NCBI GenBank assembly: GCA_026413225.1
Contig: CM048553.1
Location: 22,072,501 to 22,136,500, forward strand
Length of the DNA stretch: 64,000 nucleotides
From: Otis tarda
Lineage: Eukaryota > Chordata > Aves > Otidiformes > Otididae
Direction: 5' to 3'
A program made the position numbers and the translations under genes. The stretch's first letter is position 1; each line of letters starts with the position of its first letter. Positions 25,140 through 37,400 of the stretch are shown in pieces. The notes under the pieces were generated by a model that made no database searches, was not told where the DNA came from, and saw nothing but the letters and a program-made list of their open reading frames with translations.

Positions 25140-25281
25140 GCGGCGGGCAGCGGCCCTTGGGGAAGACAGATGGGGTGAGAGACAGCGCGCGGTCCGGCTG
25201 TCAGCGCGGCCTCAGCCCCGCCGCGGCGGGAGCCCCTCCTCCCCGCGGGTGTGCGCCTCGCTCCCTGGCCCGGAGGGAGGC

Positions 25282-25409
25282 ATGGCGTCCAGCGAGGAGG
25301 ACGGAGGCGGCAACGGCGCGGTGGAGGAGAAGGAGAATGGCAAGAAGAGGAGGCTGGGCGCCCTGGCCACGGCCTGGCTCATCTTCTACAACGTCGCCAT
25401 GACCGCGGG
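25282..25409 (+). CDS. HACD1: HACD1 coding exon 1
   Basis: 128 nt, residues 1-42 and two bases of Gly43. It reads [20 protein letters not shown], then [20 protein letters not shown], then TAG. The ATG context 'gaggcATGG' is acceptable (G at +4). MASS-acidic-KRRLG matches the start used in shorter mammalian HACD1 products. The donor is GG|GTAAGC. Confidence 0.93.
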
Positions 25410-28400
25410 GTAAGCGGGCGCGGGCACGCCGCGGGCCGGCAGTGCAGCGCCTCAGCCGGGCGCGGAGCCGCAGCGCGGGGCGGCGGGAGCCGGGAGCGGC
25501 GAGGCGCGGCCGAGGCGAGGAGAGGCGAGGCGGGGTGGTGAGGAGCCGGCGGGGCTGGCGTAGCCGTGGGGCAGGCGGGTGTGAGAGAGCGGGGCGCAGG
25601 GGAGCCGCCGGGAGCGGGGCTAACCCTCGCCTGCCGGGCATTGCCTAATACGGTGCAGCGCTGCCGGCCGCCGGCGCGTCACCCCGAGCCCGCCGCGGAG
25701 GTTAAGTATAGCCGGGGCAGGAATGCCGGGCCGCGGTGCCGCGCCGGCCGCGTCCCTCGGCACCGCCGCCCCGCCGCCGCTCGCCTCCGGGCCAGCCCCC
25801 GTTGGCGGCCCGTTCCGGGGCGCTGGGACTCGGGGCGAGCTGACCCGGGCCGGCTCTGTGAGCGTCCCGCCCGTTCGGGTCCGTGACCCCGCGGTATAAG
25901 CGAGCGGAGCTCGCACCGGCTCCCAGCCCGATAGAAAATTCCGAAGCCGAGCGTGGCTGCCAGGGCCAGCGGGCATTTAGTGATGGGCAGGGGGTGGGTG
26001 GAGGGGGAAAGAGCTGATAGCCCGAGGGGCTCGTTTGAGCTGGTGCTCCATGCTTGGAGGAGAGTGGGTATTTATTTCGAGTAAGGGATCGTAAGAGCAC
26101 TCAGGTTTATGTTGTCAGTGCTTGAAGCACGTATTTTCACTTCTTGAAAATTTGTCCAGTTCACTAACTCTTGGGGAGAAAAACCCCAAACCCCTATTAA
26201 TTTCCACAGGCTTAAAATAAAACTAAAACCGAACAATTTTATAACTTCTAGGCTGGCATTCATCGTGAAAACAATTTTACCTTGCTTACCAGTGGGTGAA
26301 CCGTCTGCCGTTTGAATCCCGTAGAGCAAAACTGATACGCAGTCGTTCAAGCAGGAGTTCAAGCACTGATGCAGAAAGCCAAGAGTATGATCATAATGGC
26401 TTTCTTCTCACTAGCATCTGTGAATTTTGAAGACTTATTCAAGTCTGTTCATACATTGCAGCGGCACCTTTTGAAAAGTGCTTTTACTGAATGTAATTTT
26501 TTTCTGGCTGGCAGGTTAATGTTACCTCATTGAATTTCCCAGCCTCGTGCTCCATGTGTGAATTTGCTAATGAACACTGACTCTTGCCACTGACTTTTCT
26601 ATGTCTGTAGAAGATTATCGAACTGTGTTAGTTTTGACCTTAGGTGCTGATGCAGTATCTCTAACACTTCCTTCTTTCCTATCTTCCATTAATATCAAAA
26701 GGGATTAGGACATGCAAAATTGCATATTTTATGTAGAAATAGAGAAATAAGAGATAGGAACAAATTCTTATAATCTTTTATGGATACATTTTAAGATAAA
26801 AATAAACATTTGAAGTAGAGCAATATTTAACAGCGGCACAACACAGGATAAATAATTAACAAGAACAGTATATCTGTCCAGACAGTGGAATATAGCAAAA
26901 TATTTCTAGAGTTTTAACAAGCTAATACATAATTGCATGTTAACAACCATTCTAATAAAAAATTGTGGCTTATCTTTCTTTCTAACAAAGGTTTAAGGGA
27001 CTAAAATGACAGATCATTACTCAATGTTACTGAAAGTCCCAACTGGAAATGCTACCTTTATTACAGAAAGTGTTTTTCATTTCCTGGTGATTTGCAATAC
27101 TCGGTACAAGGGCTTTCCTCAGATCCAAAGTCAAAGCCACTGGCAACTAAATAAATTGATCTATGTAAATTCATGTCCAAATAAAAAATTATTTAAGAAA
27201 AATATTTGCAGTTTTTACTTCTGAGTTTTATCCAAGATTACTTATCTCTGCAATGCTTCTGTTACAGAATGAGGTGCAGAAAATGCCTTGTTAGATTAGA
27301 TGTATTTTGACTTCTCCATCTGGGGCTAGGACAGAGCTGTTGCTGTCACCATTTGTACTGCCAGCTGGATGTAAACTCACTGTCACCTTCCTCTTGTCAA
27401 ACACTTTGTTATAAAACAGGGCAGCTTTGCTGTGAAGGACTACCAGTGATAGTCCAGCAATTCCTCATTTCCAGTGGTGGGACACAACCTGATGTTAATG
27501 CACTCAGATTTAAAATCTGTTATAAAATCCAACTAATGCTTGTGGGGGCAAATTTTGGAGCTCTGGCGGATCAGATTCATGGGCTTAAAGTAGAAGGGAT
27601 CAAGGAGGGGAATCGTTCCTACCATGTGGGGAAGCCTGACTAACTCCATGTGAGTTTGAAGTGCTGGAATGTAGTGCTGGAAGGGGCCACAGTCATGTAG
27701 TGCTGGAAGGGGCCACACCAAGTGACTGCATAGCAGAGGGCACCGTATTTCAGGGTTGTGAAGGGGCTGGTACTGAAGTACATGCCATCCAAGGTGAACA
27801 GGGAGCTGTCACGATCCGTGCGACTCTCATGTCGTTACAGCATAACAAGTCTGACCAAAGATCAGGATTTCCTGGTACCCCATTTCGAGTATCAGCAGAT
27901 ACCTTATGCTTAGGGAAGAGTATAAGAACAGGAGAAGTGTTAGATATTTATCCAAATGTTTATATACATATTTCTCTGAATGTTTATATGCTCTCTGAAT
28001 CTACCTGTATTTCTCAGACCCCTCTGCTTTGTCACTTGAGTTCTTCTTTAGCCAGAGCTCACGTTGCTTGCTATGTGTGCGCTTGCTCAGTGTGCTTGCT
28101 ATGGCTTTCTGTAGAGCGAAAGGACTGAATAATTATTCCCAATATCATCAGACAAGAGATTAAACTGAAGTTACTGTAATTTCTATATTTTTATTTTTAA
28201 CTCTGAAAATAGCCATCCATAGCTCTCATTATGCCTTAAGTCCATATTAAAGAATTTTTATACTTTCTTAGTGTTCATGGATCAAAACCCGAAGTTTCAA
28301 GGCACCTCGCTAGCATGGTGTTTGTAAGAATGTGGTGAGGCTCCTCATTAAGGATGGAACGTATAGAACACTATTTTGAAAATCTTTATAAACATGGATT

Positions 28401-31400
28401 AGTTATGTGGAAGGAACTGCGCATGCCTTGGGTTTTTATACTCAGTCTGGGCTGGGTGGTGGGACTCAACCCACCACAGTTCAGAAGTTTATTTTTTTAG
28501 TCTCGATTTCCATTTGAAGTTTTTCCAGTTTAAGTTTTATATCAAATTGCAGTTTGATTCAAAGATACTGTTACTTTCTTTCTTTTACATTGGAAGGGTT
28601 ATCAGTTGGTAGCATTGTTCAGTTTCTTAAAAAAAAATTAAAAAAAAAATTAAAAAATTAGCCAACACCATCAAGTGTGCTAGTTAAATATACCTCTGGA
28701 AGCATAGAGCACCCATCTTTCAGCACTTTGGAGTCTGATTTTCAAAGATGACTTCTCAGAACTTGTGAAAACTGAATCGTAATGGTGACTTCAGTTGGAC
28801 AATCACAAACAGAAGAATTGAGATCACTAGTCCGTTCTGGAAATTATGAGTTGAGGGGCGATGAAAAATGTAAAAATGATGTGCGTAAGTTCTCGTCCTT
28901 TACTTATACAAACCTGCAACCCAAAATGGGTTGCCAGCTTCAGTGCCAACTTCATTACATGTTTTCAAATAACAGTATTTCACAGTAAAGATGCATGAGG
29001 ATTTAATAGTAAGAATATGTAGTCACTGCTAGTGAAAAGTCTGATGGACTCATGGTTTTGGGGTGTCCCCTCAATTCAAGTCAATCCTCTGAAGGTAAAC
29101 AAGTCATTCTGTATCCTTTTCTGAATCAAGAAATAAAAGAGTGTAATGTTTACATAACATTATATAATATTTATGTCTAAAGATACTTTTAATAATCTCC
29201 TAAGAACACCGACAAGTAAAGAAGCAAAGATATTCTGTGAAGAAAATATTCTACTAAATTATTTATGGTGGATGGATATTTTTAGAATTCTAATTTGAAA
29301 TGTATCCATTCTCTTTCTTTTGTAGGTGGCTGGTATTAGGTATTGCCATGGTGCGGTTTTATATACAGAAAGGAACACATAGAGGCTTATTCAGAAGCGT
29401 ACAAAAGACGCTTAAATTTTTCCAGACATTTGCTTTGCTTGAGGTAAATTTTAAACATTAGTTTGCTTTACTGGATACGGCATATCATAGGCAAAACACA
29501 TCATTAACCTGAATTTAATATAAAAATATTGTATTAGTACTTAAAGTCCTTTTAACTTTAATATTTAAAGAAGGTTTTTTTGGGTCAAGGTGACTAGTTG
29601 AAACAAATGGACACATTTTTTCAAAGTTAATTCTAATAGTTCTTTAATACTATCTGGGAAATGCTTTGATTTGAGACTTTTTAACTCAAAAGGCAAAAAC
29701 TCTGAAGGCATTCCAGGCAGCAGATCAGCCCTCTAGCTTAGCAGGTATCTCATTTCCATCTCCAGAGTTGACAGCTTCTGTCTTACTCCTTATACTGGAC
29801 TCATTATCCTTCTGTGCCTTTCCTGCTTCTGCCTATTTCCAGACTGGATTCACATGCCCCACGTAATCTGTTACAACAGGAACTGTGCAAGTTGTGCAAA
29901 GTATTCTTTAAATAATACTGTTGCCAACTGTACACTCCTGGTCGCAGTTTGTGGTATATCTATGTAATGAAACTGTTGGGAGTATTGAGCACTTACAGTT
30001 CTTTCCCAGGCACAACAGAGAGTGCCTATCTACATTTTAACTTTTTTTTCTGAATCTGCCTACAACATCTGTAGTTCAGGCAACTATTAAAATAATGTGG
30101 CCAGCTGTATATAGGCTTTTATGCTATTAATCTTTCACAATAAGTAATTCTAGTCAAATCTGTCAAAATAATGAAAAGCACTCTATTTGCTAAACATTAC
30201 TGATCAGAAAGTACAATAAATCAGAAGCTTCATAGCTGTTATTGGCAAAATTATAAAAATGTTATTAATCCCGAATGAATATGGAACATTTTAAAATTGC
30301 TATGCATTTAGCATCTCTTACATGACTCTCTCCGCACTGTCCTGTGAAATTCTTCTTTGAATGAGATACTGGAAAGGAAGCTTACTAGTTGAAGAAATAA
30401 ATGCTTTGTAAGTATCTAAATATGTAATATATACAATTAATTAGGAAAATAAATCTCTTTCTTGTGTTAGCACAGATATGATACTGAGCCCATCACAGCA
30501 TTGGTTGACGGAACTCTAACGTGTATTTCTTGTAAAGACAGTTCTCCTTCAGAATTAAGCCTAGGTTTATATTAATATCAAGAGGCCATGTTTAGAGTGT
30601 GGATAGTGACATACTGTACATCAGTAACCTCTAACTTGTTTTTATTTACAGGTAGTCCACTGTGCAGTTGGTGAGTTCTTTGTTTTGGTTTCTCCTGTAA
30701 TTAATTAAAACATGAATTGTGGAACAGAGATAACATGTTTCTCTTTTTAAGGAATAGTTCACACATCTGTGCTTGTGACTGGGGTCCAAGTGAGTTCAAG
30801 AATCTTCATGGTGTGGTTCATTGCACATAGTATAAAACAGGTATGTGCGCAAGCAAGTCGTGTTTTGATTGTTTTTAAGGGAAAGCTATTAATAGAGTTC
30901 TCATTTCACAAGGAAGACCAATTTAAAAATTAATTACATTCCTACAGAGAATACTTACACACTTGAATACGATTTTGAAGTTGGGGTTATGGGATGCAAT
31001 TTATGTGCTTCTACCCAGGAGACTGAGTCTGGATCTTAGCTGTGAATCAGCACTGCCTTCAGCATTGTGCCAGCTGCGCTCTGCCTAAGGGAGATCAATG
31101 ACTGCTGCTGTTATATACCAGCAAATCTACCAGTGTTACCGATTTCCTTTCAAAAACTTAAATAAGCACTTAGTGAATTAATCTAAATGAAAATATGCTT
31201 AAATTGAATTTACTTGGATAAACATGGTTGTGATTTTGCAATTTATTTAAGGAACCTTCTCAAGATTTTAATGTTATGGTCATATTAACATTTTATGGCA
31301 TGCATACTGCATTTTTTTTCATTAAAAATATATCAAGTCATCCAGCATACCACAGTGACACTTAAGGACCTGTATAAATGATGATAGTTTATTTGCCTGG

Positions 31401-34400
31401 CTGTGGGTAGTTATTGTAAGTCTAGTGATTCGTTAGCAGAATGCAACAAGCAGACTAGCCTGCGTACGGCTAGTACATAGGACATTCAGTTCAGTTTCTG
31501 AGGTCTGCTTTCTGTGAAGGGCATGTAAGAGTTAAGTGATAGGTTTTGAGCCTGTGCTCCTGAATTTCTTAAAACTTAAAAGGCTGAGCCATTAAACTGT
31601 CTCACCAGCAGATGGCATATGCCTTTCTGCTGATGGGATATCATAGCACCTGCCTCAGTTGTCAAATCCCTTTGTTTCGGTTCACAGAGGATTTGTTTTT
31701 CTTCACTTCCTCTTTTCCTTCACTGTCACTTTTCTTAACATGGAATAGGCTTTTCATAGCTTTTTTTTTTCCCCCCGTAAGCTAGGTGTTTTTATTTTTC
31801 CCTTAAAGGAAAATGTCCCAAATGTTATCAAGCTTTTTATATTGAATGTTTACATGAATGCTGAAATACAGCACTGCATTTTGACATTTGTTACTATCTG
31901 CAGTGGATTAAATCTTTAGTATACTCGGCCATTTATTTTGTTTCCTCGGTCTTCAATACAGCAGGTCAAGCTGTGTCCAAGAAAAAAAACCATCTGAATG
32001 TATGTCTGATTGTATTTCATGCTGTTATTGCTTAGCAGGCATGAACTTTCAGGGTCACTGTAGGTGGTGAGAGGCATGTTGGTGATAATAGCCAGACCCA
32101 GATCTCTCTACTTGACAGGAGATTTGCAAGGCAACAGATAGGAATTCTCTGCATACTTATTTAAAGCTCTTCTGCTTGGATTTAGCGCTGTGACATGAAT
32201 CCAAGTTTTGGGTTATCAATGTTTGTCTCTAATCACATGAGACTAAGAACAGCCTAATTCTGTCTTTCCCTTTGCTTATTTGTTTGGATGCCTTTGTACT
32301 TCAGTTGTTGCTATTTGTTTGTGAGTTTAGTGGTGTTTTTATATCTTCTTTTCTGATGTTGGTGAGGTCCTTTCACTAAAGTTGCACCTTCTTTGACTGC
32401 CACATTGAGGGTGCAATTTTATGAGATGATGAGCACTTAAAATTCTCCTTGACTTTTGACAGAGCTGTGCATTTTAAACATCTCTGAGATGTATTGAGCT
32501 TTGTCACCGTGTTGCATTTTATAAAAAAAATTCATTTCCCTTTTTTTGTAATTTTAACAAAACTTGTGTTACTTTATTTTATTTCACAGACATCCCTGGA
32601 GCTTTTCAGCCTTCAGGCATGGAAGTGTATTACAAAATTCCTCCCCTTTTAAAGAAAAGAAATTTACTTGCGTGTAATTCTTCTTCTCAGAAGGTAGTGT
32701 TTTAATAGATCCCCATGTGCCTTCTCTGTATTTGGGGACTTTTGTTTATTTGTTCACTTAGAGTGAAAAAGAACCAATGTTTTGAAAGAGCAGATAGATG
32801 TGCTACCTACCGATGAGGCAGTTTAATGACTCAGAACTTAAATGGGATTGTTGAGTGAGTTTACCCAAAGCTCCTGTTCTACCAACTACTCTTCATTAAG
32901 TGATCTATCTGTGTTCCAGCTCCTTAACTATCTTACAGCTCCCAGAAGTCTGCAAAATTTGATCTTCTGTGACTAAGTTCCAGTTAGCAGATGATACTAA
33001 GCAATTCCTTTTGTCTAAACTCTCAGGGAGATGTGCATTGTATAGGGAGGAAGAAGCAACCTAAAAAGTAAGAGAAAGTCTAGGAGATAGAGTAGTGAAA
33101 TCCAGGATGGGTAAAAACTGATTAAGAAAGAAACATATCTTCTGTGGCATTATTTTCTTCTTGCTGTTTTGAGGAGTAAGAAAATAAACAAGTAAATCAA
33201 CCACAAATAAAAAGAGGGAGACAGTTGGATAGCATAGTGAAAATGCAGATAGAGAATAAAGTGGAGGAATAAGCTCAATTATAGGGTTTTATATTTTGAT
33301 ATTTGCATAATGGATAAAGATTGCTCAGTTTTCAAGATGTCTGTATGTTAGTGAAAACATATGATAAAAAACTGTACATGATAAGGATTTCAGCATATCA
33401 CTTTTATGCCAAAATTTTCTTCCTTTACAAGTTGTCAGTTCTGTTCCACATATCTTAAACAGAAGTCTGTTTCAGTTTGCATAGAAAAGAAGCTTAAGGA
33501 TGAAGAAAGTGTTGGTTCTTTATACTTCTGCAGATCCAGAATGAGGAGAGCGTTATTCTTTTTCTGGTCGTATGGACTGTGACAGAGATTACTCGATATT
33601 CCTTCTACACATTCAACCTGCTCAACCATTTGCCATACTTCATTAAATGGGCCAGGTGGAGATGTCTTGCACTTCAGTGTCTCATGGTTCTGTGCATGTT
33701 AGTTTCACGCATGCTGAGCTAACACACAGGAGAGCAGATGTTTGAGCTTCGGTTATGTGTCAGCAGAGTGCAAGTTGTTGCTTTCTGTACTTGGGATCAT
33801 TGTTACTTGGTTTAAAATGTTAAAAATATTTTAGCTGAGACTTTGGGGTGTGATTTGTTCTTTGCTTTTTGTGTCTGACAGTTTGAACTTTGCTTTAATT
33901 TAATTATTATTTTTTTTCTTTATCTTTGGAGTTATCTTTTAACTTACAGTGTGACTCCTTAAGATGCTTTTGAATACAATGCCCAAAATTAAGCACCTAT
34001 GCTAGTCTTTGTGGATTTCAGGTCTTTGACAATGTGGGAGTTGTTGTCCCTCAATCTGTGTGCGTATTATTACTTTATGAGAAGTTCTGCTTTATCAGGT
34101 TATATTCATGTAGTGGAGCTAAATACTGACTTAGTTTAGCCCACATAAAAAGTGTGTTCCGTATCAAAACTGCTTTGATTTTGAAGCATACTTAAGGCTG
34201 GCTACTAGATCAGATATATTACAGAGACTGCATGTTTATCAGGAGACTTAATTGGAAAAGTAGTATTCTCTGTAGTCATTATTTGAAAAGTACATGTAAG
34301 ATAGACAGACTTGCACTGTTAGAAGGAAAATATCTTAACTACGTTCAGCGGAGGCAACTCTTTTAAATAAAAGAGTACGTTTGTTTATTTTCCTTTATTT

Positions 34401-37400
34401 TTGTTTTATAGATAATGCAGTTCTGATGCTTCTAATGCACTTCTTTAATGTCTGCTAATTATGTCCATTCTTACAATACATTATCTTTTTGCTAATATCT
34501 AAGTTAGTAGGTTTGGTTCTGTTTAAGCACTAAATGGCAAACTTAAAAATAATAATCTGATTTCATTTTTTATGTAGGCTTCAGAAAGAGAAATGCATTC
34601 AGAAAGTGCTACATTGACAGATACACTTTTTGCCATCAAGTCAGTGTATCTTGAATGACAGTTTTTGCTTCTTTGTAATAGACAATAGGGAAAACTGACA
34701 TGCTCACAGCAGAGATATATGGTGAAATACACAATAAACAAAACATTTGAAAATGTATTATCTTTTCATAGAGTCCAAAATATCCTGTCAAGATTTATGG
34801 ATAATCAAACAGCACAACTGGGCATAAATTCAGTACTCCAGTGGAGCTGGAAATTTCTGATCTTCAGCTTATAATTGTAAAAGATCTGCCTGTCCATTGT
34901 TAATAGAATAGGTATGCTCTAAATTTGCGTTCAGAATGTTTACATTCTATTTTTTTTTCACTGCATAGAGACAATCTGTGTGTAGGCCATGGCATCAGTT
35001 CCTTCTTAGACCTTCTCTAATCTGTTCTCAGACCTGTGAGTCCTCTAAGCCCATTTGCTCCTAGGAGGATTTCATGTTTGGTTGCTGTTGCTTTGAATCT
35101 CATCTTCTTTGGTGATGGAGTGCACGCTTTACCTTTCTCTCTGTGTGACAGCTCTCATTACTGTTCCCTGCATGAACTCAGGAGCTGTTCCTTAGGAGAA
35201 CCTGCATCTCCATGGTGTGCTATGCGTAAGGACAGCACAAACCCTATCGACTACGTTTTTTATTTTCTTGCCAGCTATGTGGCCTGTGGCATTCAAACCA
35301 CATTTTCTTTAAACTGAGTGCCTTCGCCTTTTGTTTTAACATCTTCTTCCCATTTTAAAATGGATCTGATAAGTTTCTGGCAGTCTCATTTTATTTTATT
35401 TTTTATTTCCTGGCAGTCTCATTTTATTTTATTTTTTATTTCGATTTGCATGGTAAATGTAGTATTATTTGGATTTCCCATGTGGCAGTGGGTAAAACAG
35501 GCTTCTAATGTTTCTCAATGTTTTCATTATCTTCAAAGAAATTACAATACATAGACTTGACCCAGTGTGCATGCACTGTTGCAAAAATATCTAGGATCAT
35601 CTGAATTTGGGATCTAGTCCTAGTCTGAATCCTGTCAATGACAACAGAAACAAGAAAGTAAATTAGAAAAAAATAAGTAATTATTGGAGACTACAAATTT
35701 GCAGGGTTTTTTAAATCTTTAGTATTAGAAAGGCATACAAACATTCTGATACGTCACTGTTTTTAAATGAAAGGACTGAGGAATGCATTCTCTGTAAACC
35801 TAAGCAACGCTATCCAAAGTAACTGAAACTGGTATTCTGTGCCAAGTCAGGATGTGGTCCTTGATTTTGGTGCAGGAACTACTGTAATACATTGCTGTGC
35901 CACTAATAATAGCAAGAGGAAATTTTAAATTCATGGGGTGTTTCTCACAAGGGTCTTTTTTTTAATGCAGATACAACTTTTTTATCATTTTATATCCTGC
36001 TGGAGTTGCAGGTGAACTGCTAACCATATATGCTGCTTTACCCTATGTGAAGAAAACAGGAATGTTTTCACTGAGACTTCCCAACAAATATAATGTCTCA
36101 TTTGACTACTATTACTTCCTTATTATTGTCATGTTCTCCTATGTGCCATGTAAGTATTACTTAGCTGTAGTAATGCTAACAACATAATTATCAGCAATGC
36201 TGGAAGCCCTGCCTGTAGTTAAATTTGCTGAACACTTTCTGCTGTAAAAGCCTGCTTTCTGTTGTTCCACGCTTTGCTGTGCTTTAATTAGTTAGACTGA
36301 AATTTTACGTCCTTTATCTGCCTCAGCACATAAGCTGTCTTTAAAATTTCAGTGAAAATGCTAAAAACATTTCTAAGACATGGACAAAGTAAAAAAACCC
36401 TTTTTGCTTACACACAGAAATGTCTGTAACTGTGACACTGAGAATTTCTAGTGCCTCTGCCATTTTGAAGCAGTGGCTTAAAAATTATCCTGTGAGCTTT
36501 GCCAGAGATTTGCCTTATTTTTATTGCTGTTAATATCCATTTACGTGTCACCTCTGAAAATCGCCATTTGAGCGTGCTTGGGAAAAACTTTGAAGCAATA
36601 TTCTCCAAGATTTCATTTTCACCGAAGTCCACCTCCCAAGTCTCTCTGAACATACTTCAGTTCCTAGTTTAATCAGATTGTCCTTGTACTTCTGGATACC
36701 AGAAGCCACAGATGAATTGGCTAACCAGAGCTAAGATTAGTGAGTCTTTCACTTCCACTGGTGAGTGAGTCTTATTTCCACTGGTACCTAAGCAGTGTAG
36801 ACAGAGAGAAAGCAACATAATTCAGGTATAGAATCATGAATGGTTGAAATGAAACTAGGCAAAGAGAATATTTTAGATAATCTGGACAGTGAGGCTAGAA
36901 ACAAAGTAAGAGGTTAGGGAGAGGCATTGAGAAGCAGAAAAATAAAACAGTCTGTGATCTGCATCCATAAAAGGTATTCATTTAAGAGGTTGACTTTAAA
37001 CATGGACTTCCACAGTATACACACACACTGTAAAATTTTTTGTCACAAGAAATCATGAAGGCCAAGAAGAGAGACTTAAACGAGTAAAAAATGTCCTAGG
37101 CTATCATAATTTGCTAACAGTTTTACATTTGTTTATTTAACTTAATGCTTCAGGAATAATAATAAATGTGATTTTCTATCCATTAAATATAAGGATCAAA
37201 TGTATCAGCAGGACAGTGATAGAACAGATCTCAGAGGGCCAGGAGGGAGGGAGTGCCTCACTTCAGACTTGAACGAGTAGGGTGAATTTATATCCCTCTC
37301 TTAAGTCTTAATTCAAACATGCTTTGAAGACTTCAGGCACTGCTGGAAAATGGTTAAGTCCTGTTTATACAAAGAAAATGTTGCAGGGATGTTCTTTGAA

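Larger units (their letters stand above)
24905..25930. promoter_or_regulatory. CpG island, HACD1 promoter and exon 1
   Basis: GC-rich and CpG-dense from about 24.9 to 25.9 kb, covering the 5' flank, exon 1 and the first 0.5 kb of intron 1 of HACD1. No TATA box is evident at a sensible distance. Many open frames in all directions are compositional. Confidence 0.85.
25410..29325 (+). other. HACD1 intron 1 (3.9 kb)
   Basis: Begins in the CpG island, then turns AT-rich. It contains a 26-bp tandem duplication (27669-27720) and A-rich runs near 28628-28661. The plus-strand frames at 27353-27643 and 27661-28128 are open but have no domain, and I treat them as chance. No transposon is recognised. 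Confidence 0.75.

Noticed and set aside
24470-25976. Many frames up to 217 codons around HACD1 exon 1
   Set aside because: Compositional effect of the CpG island; only 25282-25409 continues through proper splicing into a known protein.
27353-28128. Adjacent plus-strand frames of 96 and 155 codons in HACD1 intron 1
   Set aside because: No domain, no suitable splice sites, no similarity known to me; kept only as a note in the intron entry.
28441-28490. 'gtggtgggactcaacccaccac' inverted repeat resembling the end of some avian LTRs
   Set aside because: No matching LTR body or start found upstream; too short to call.
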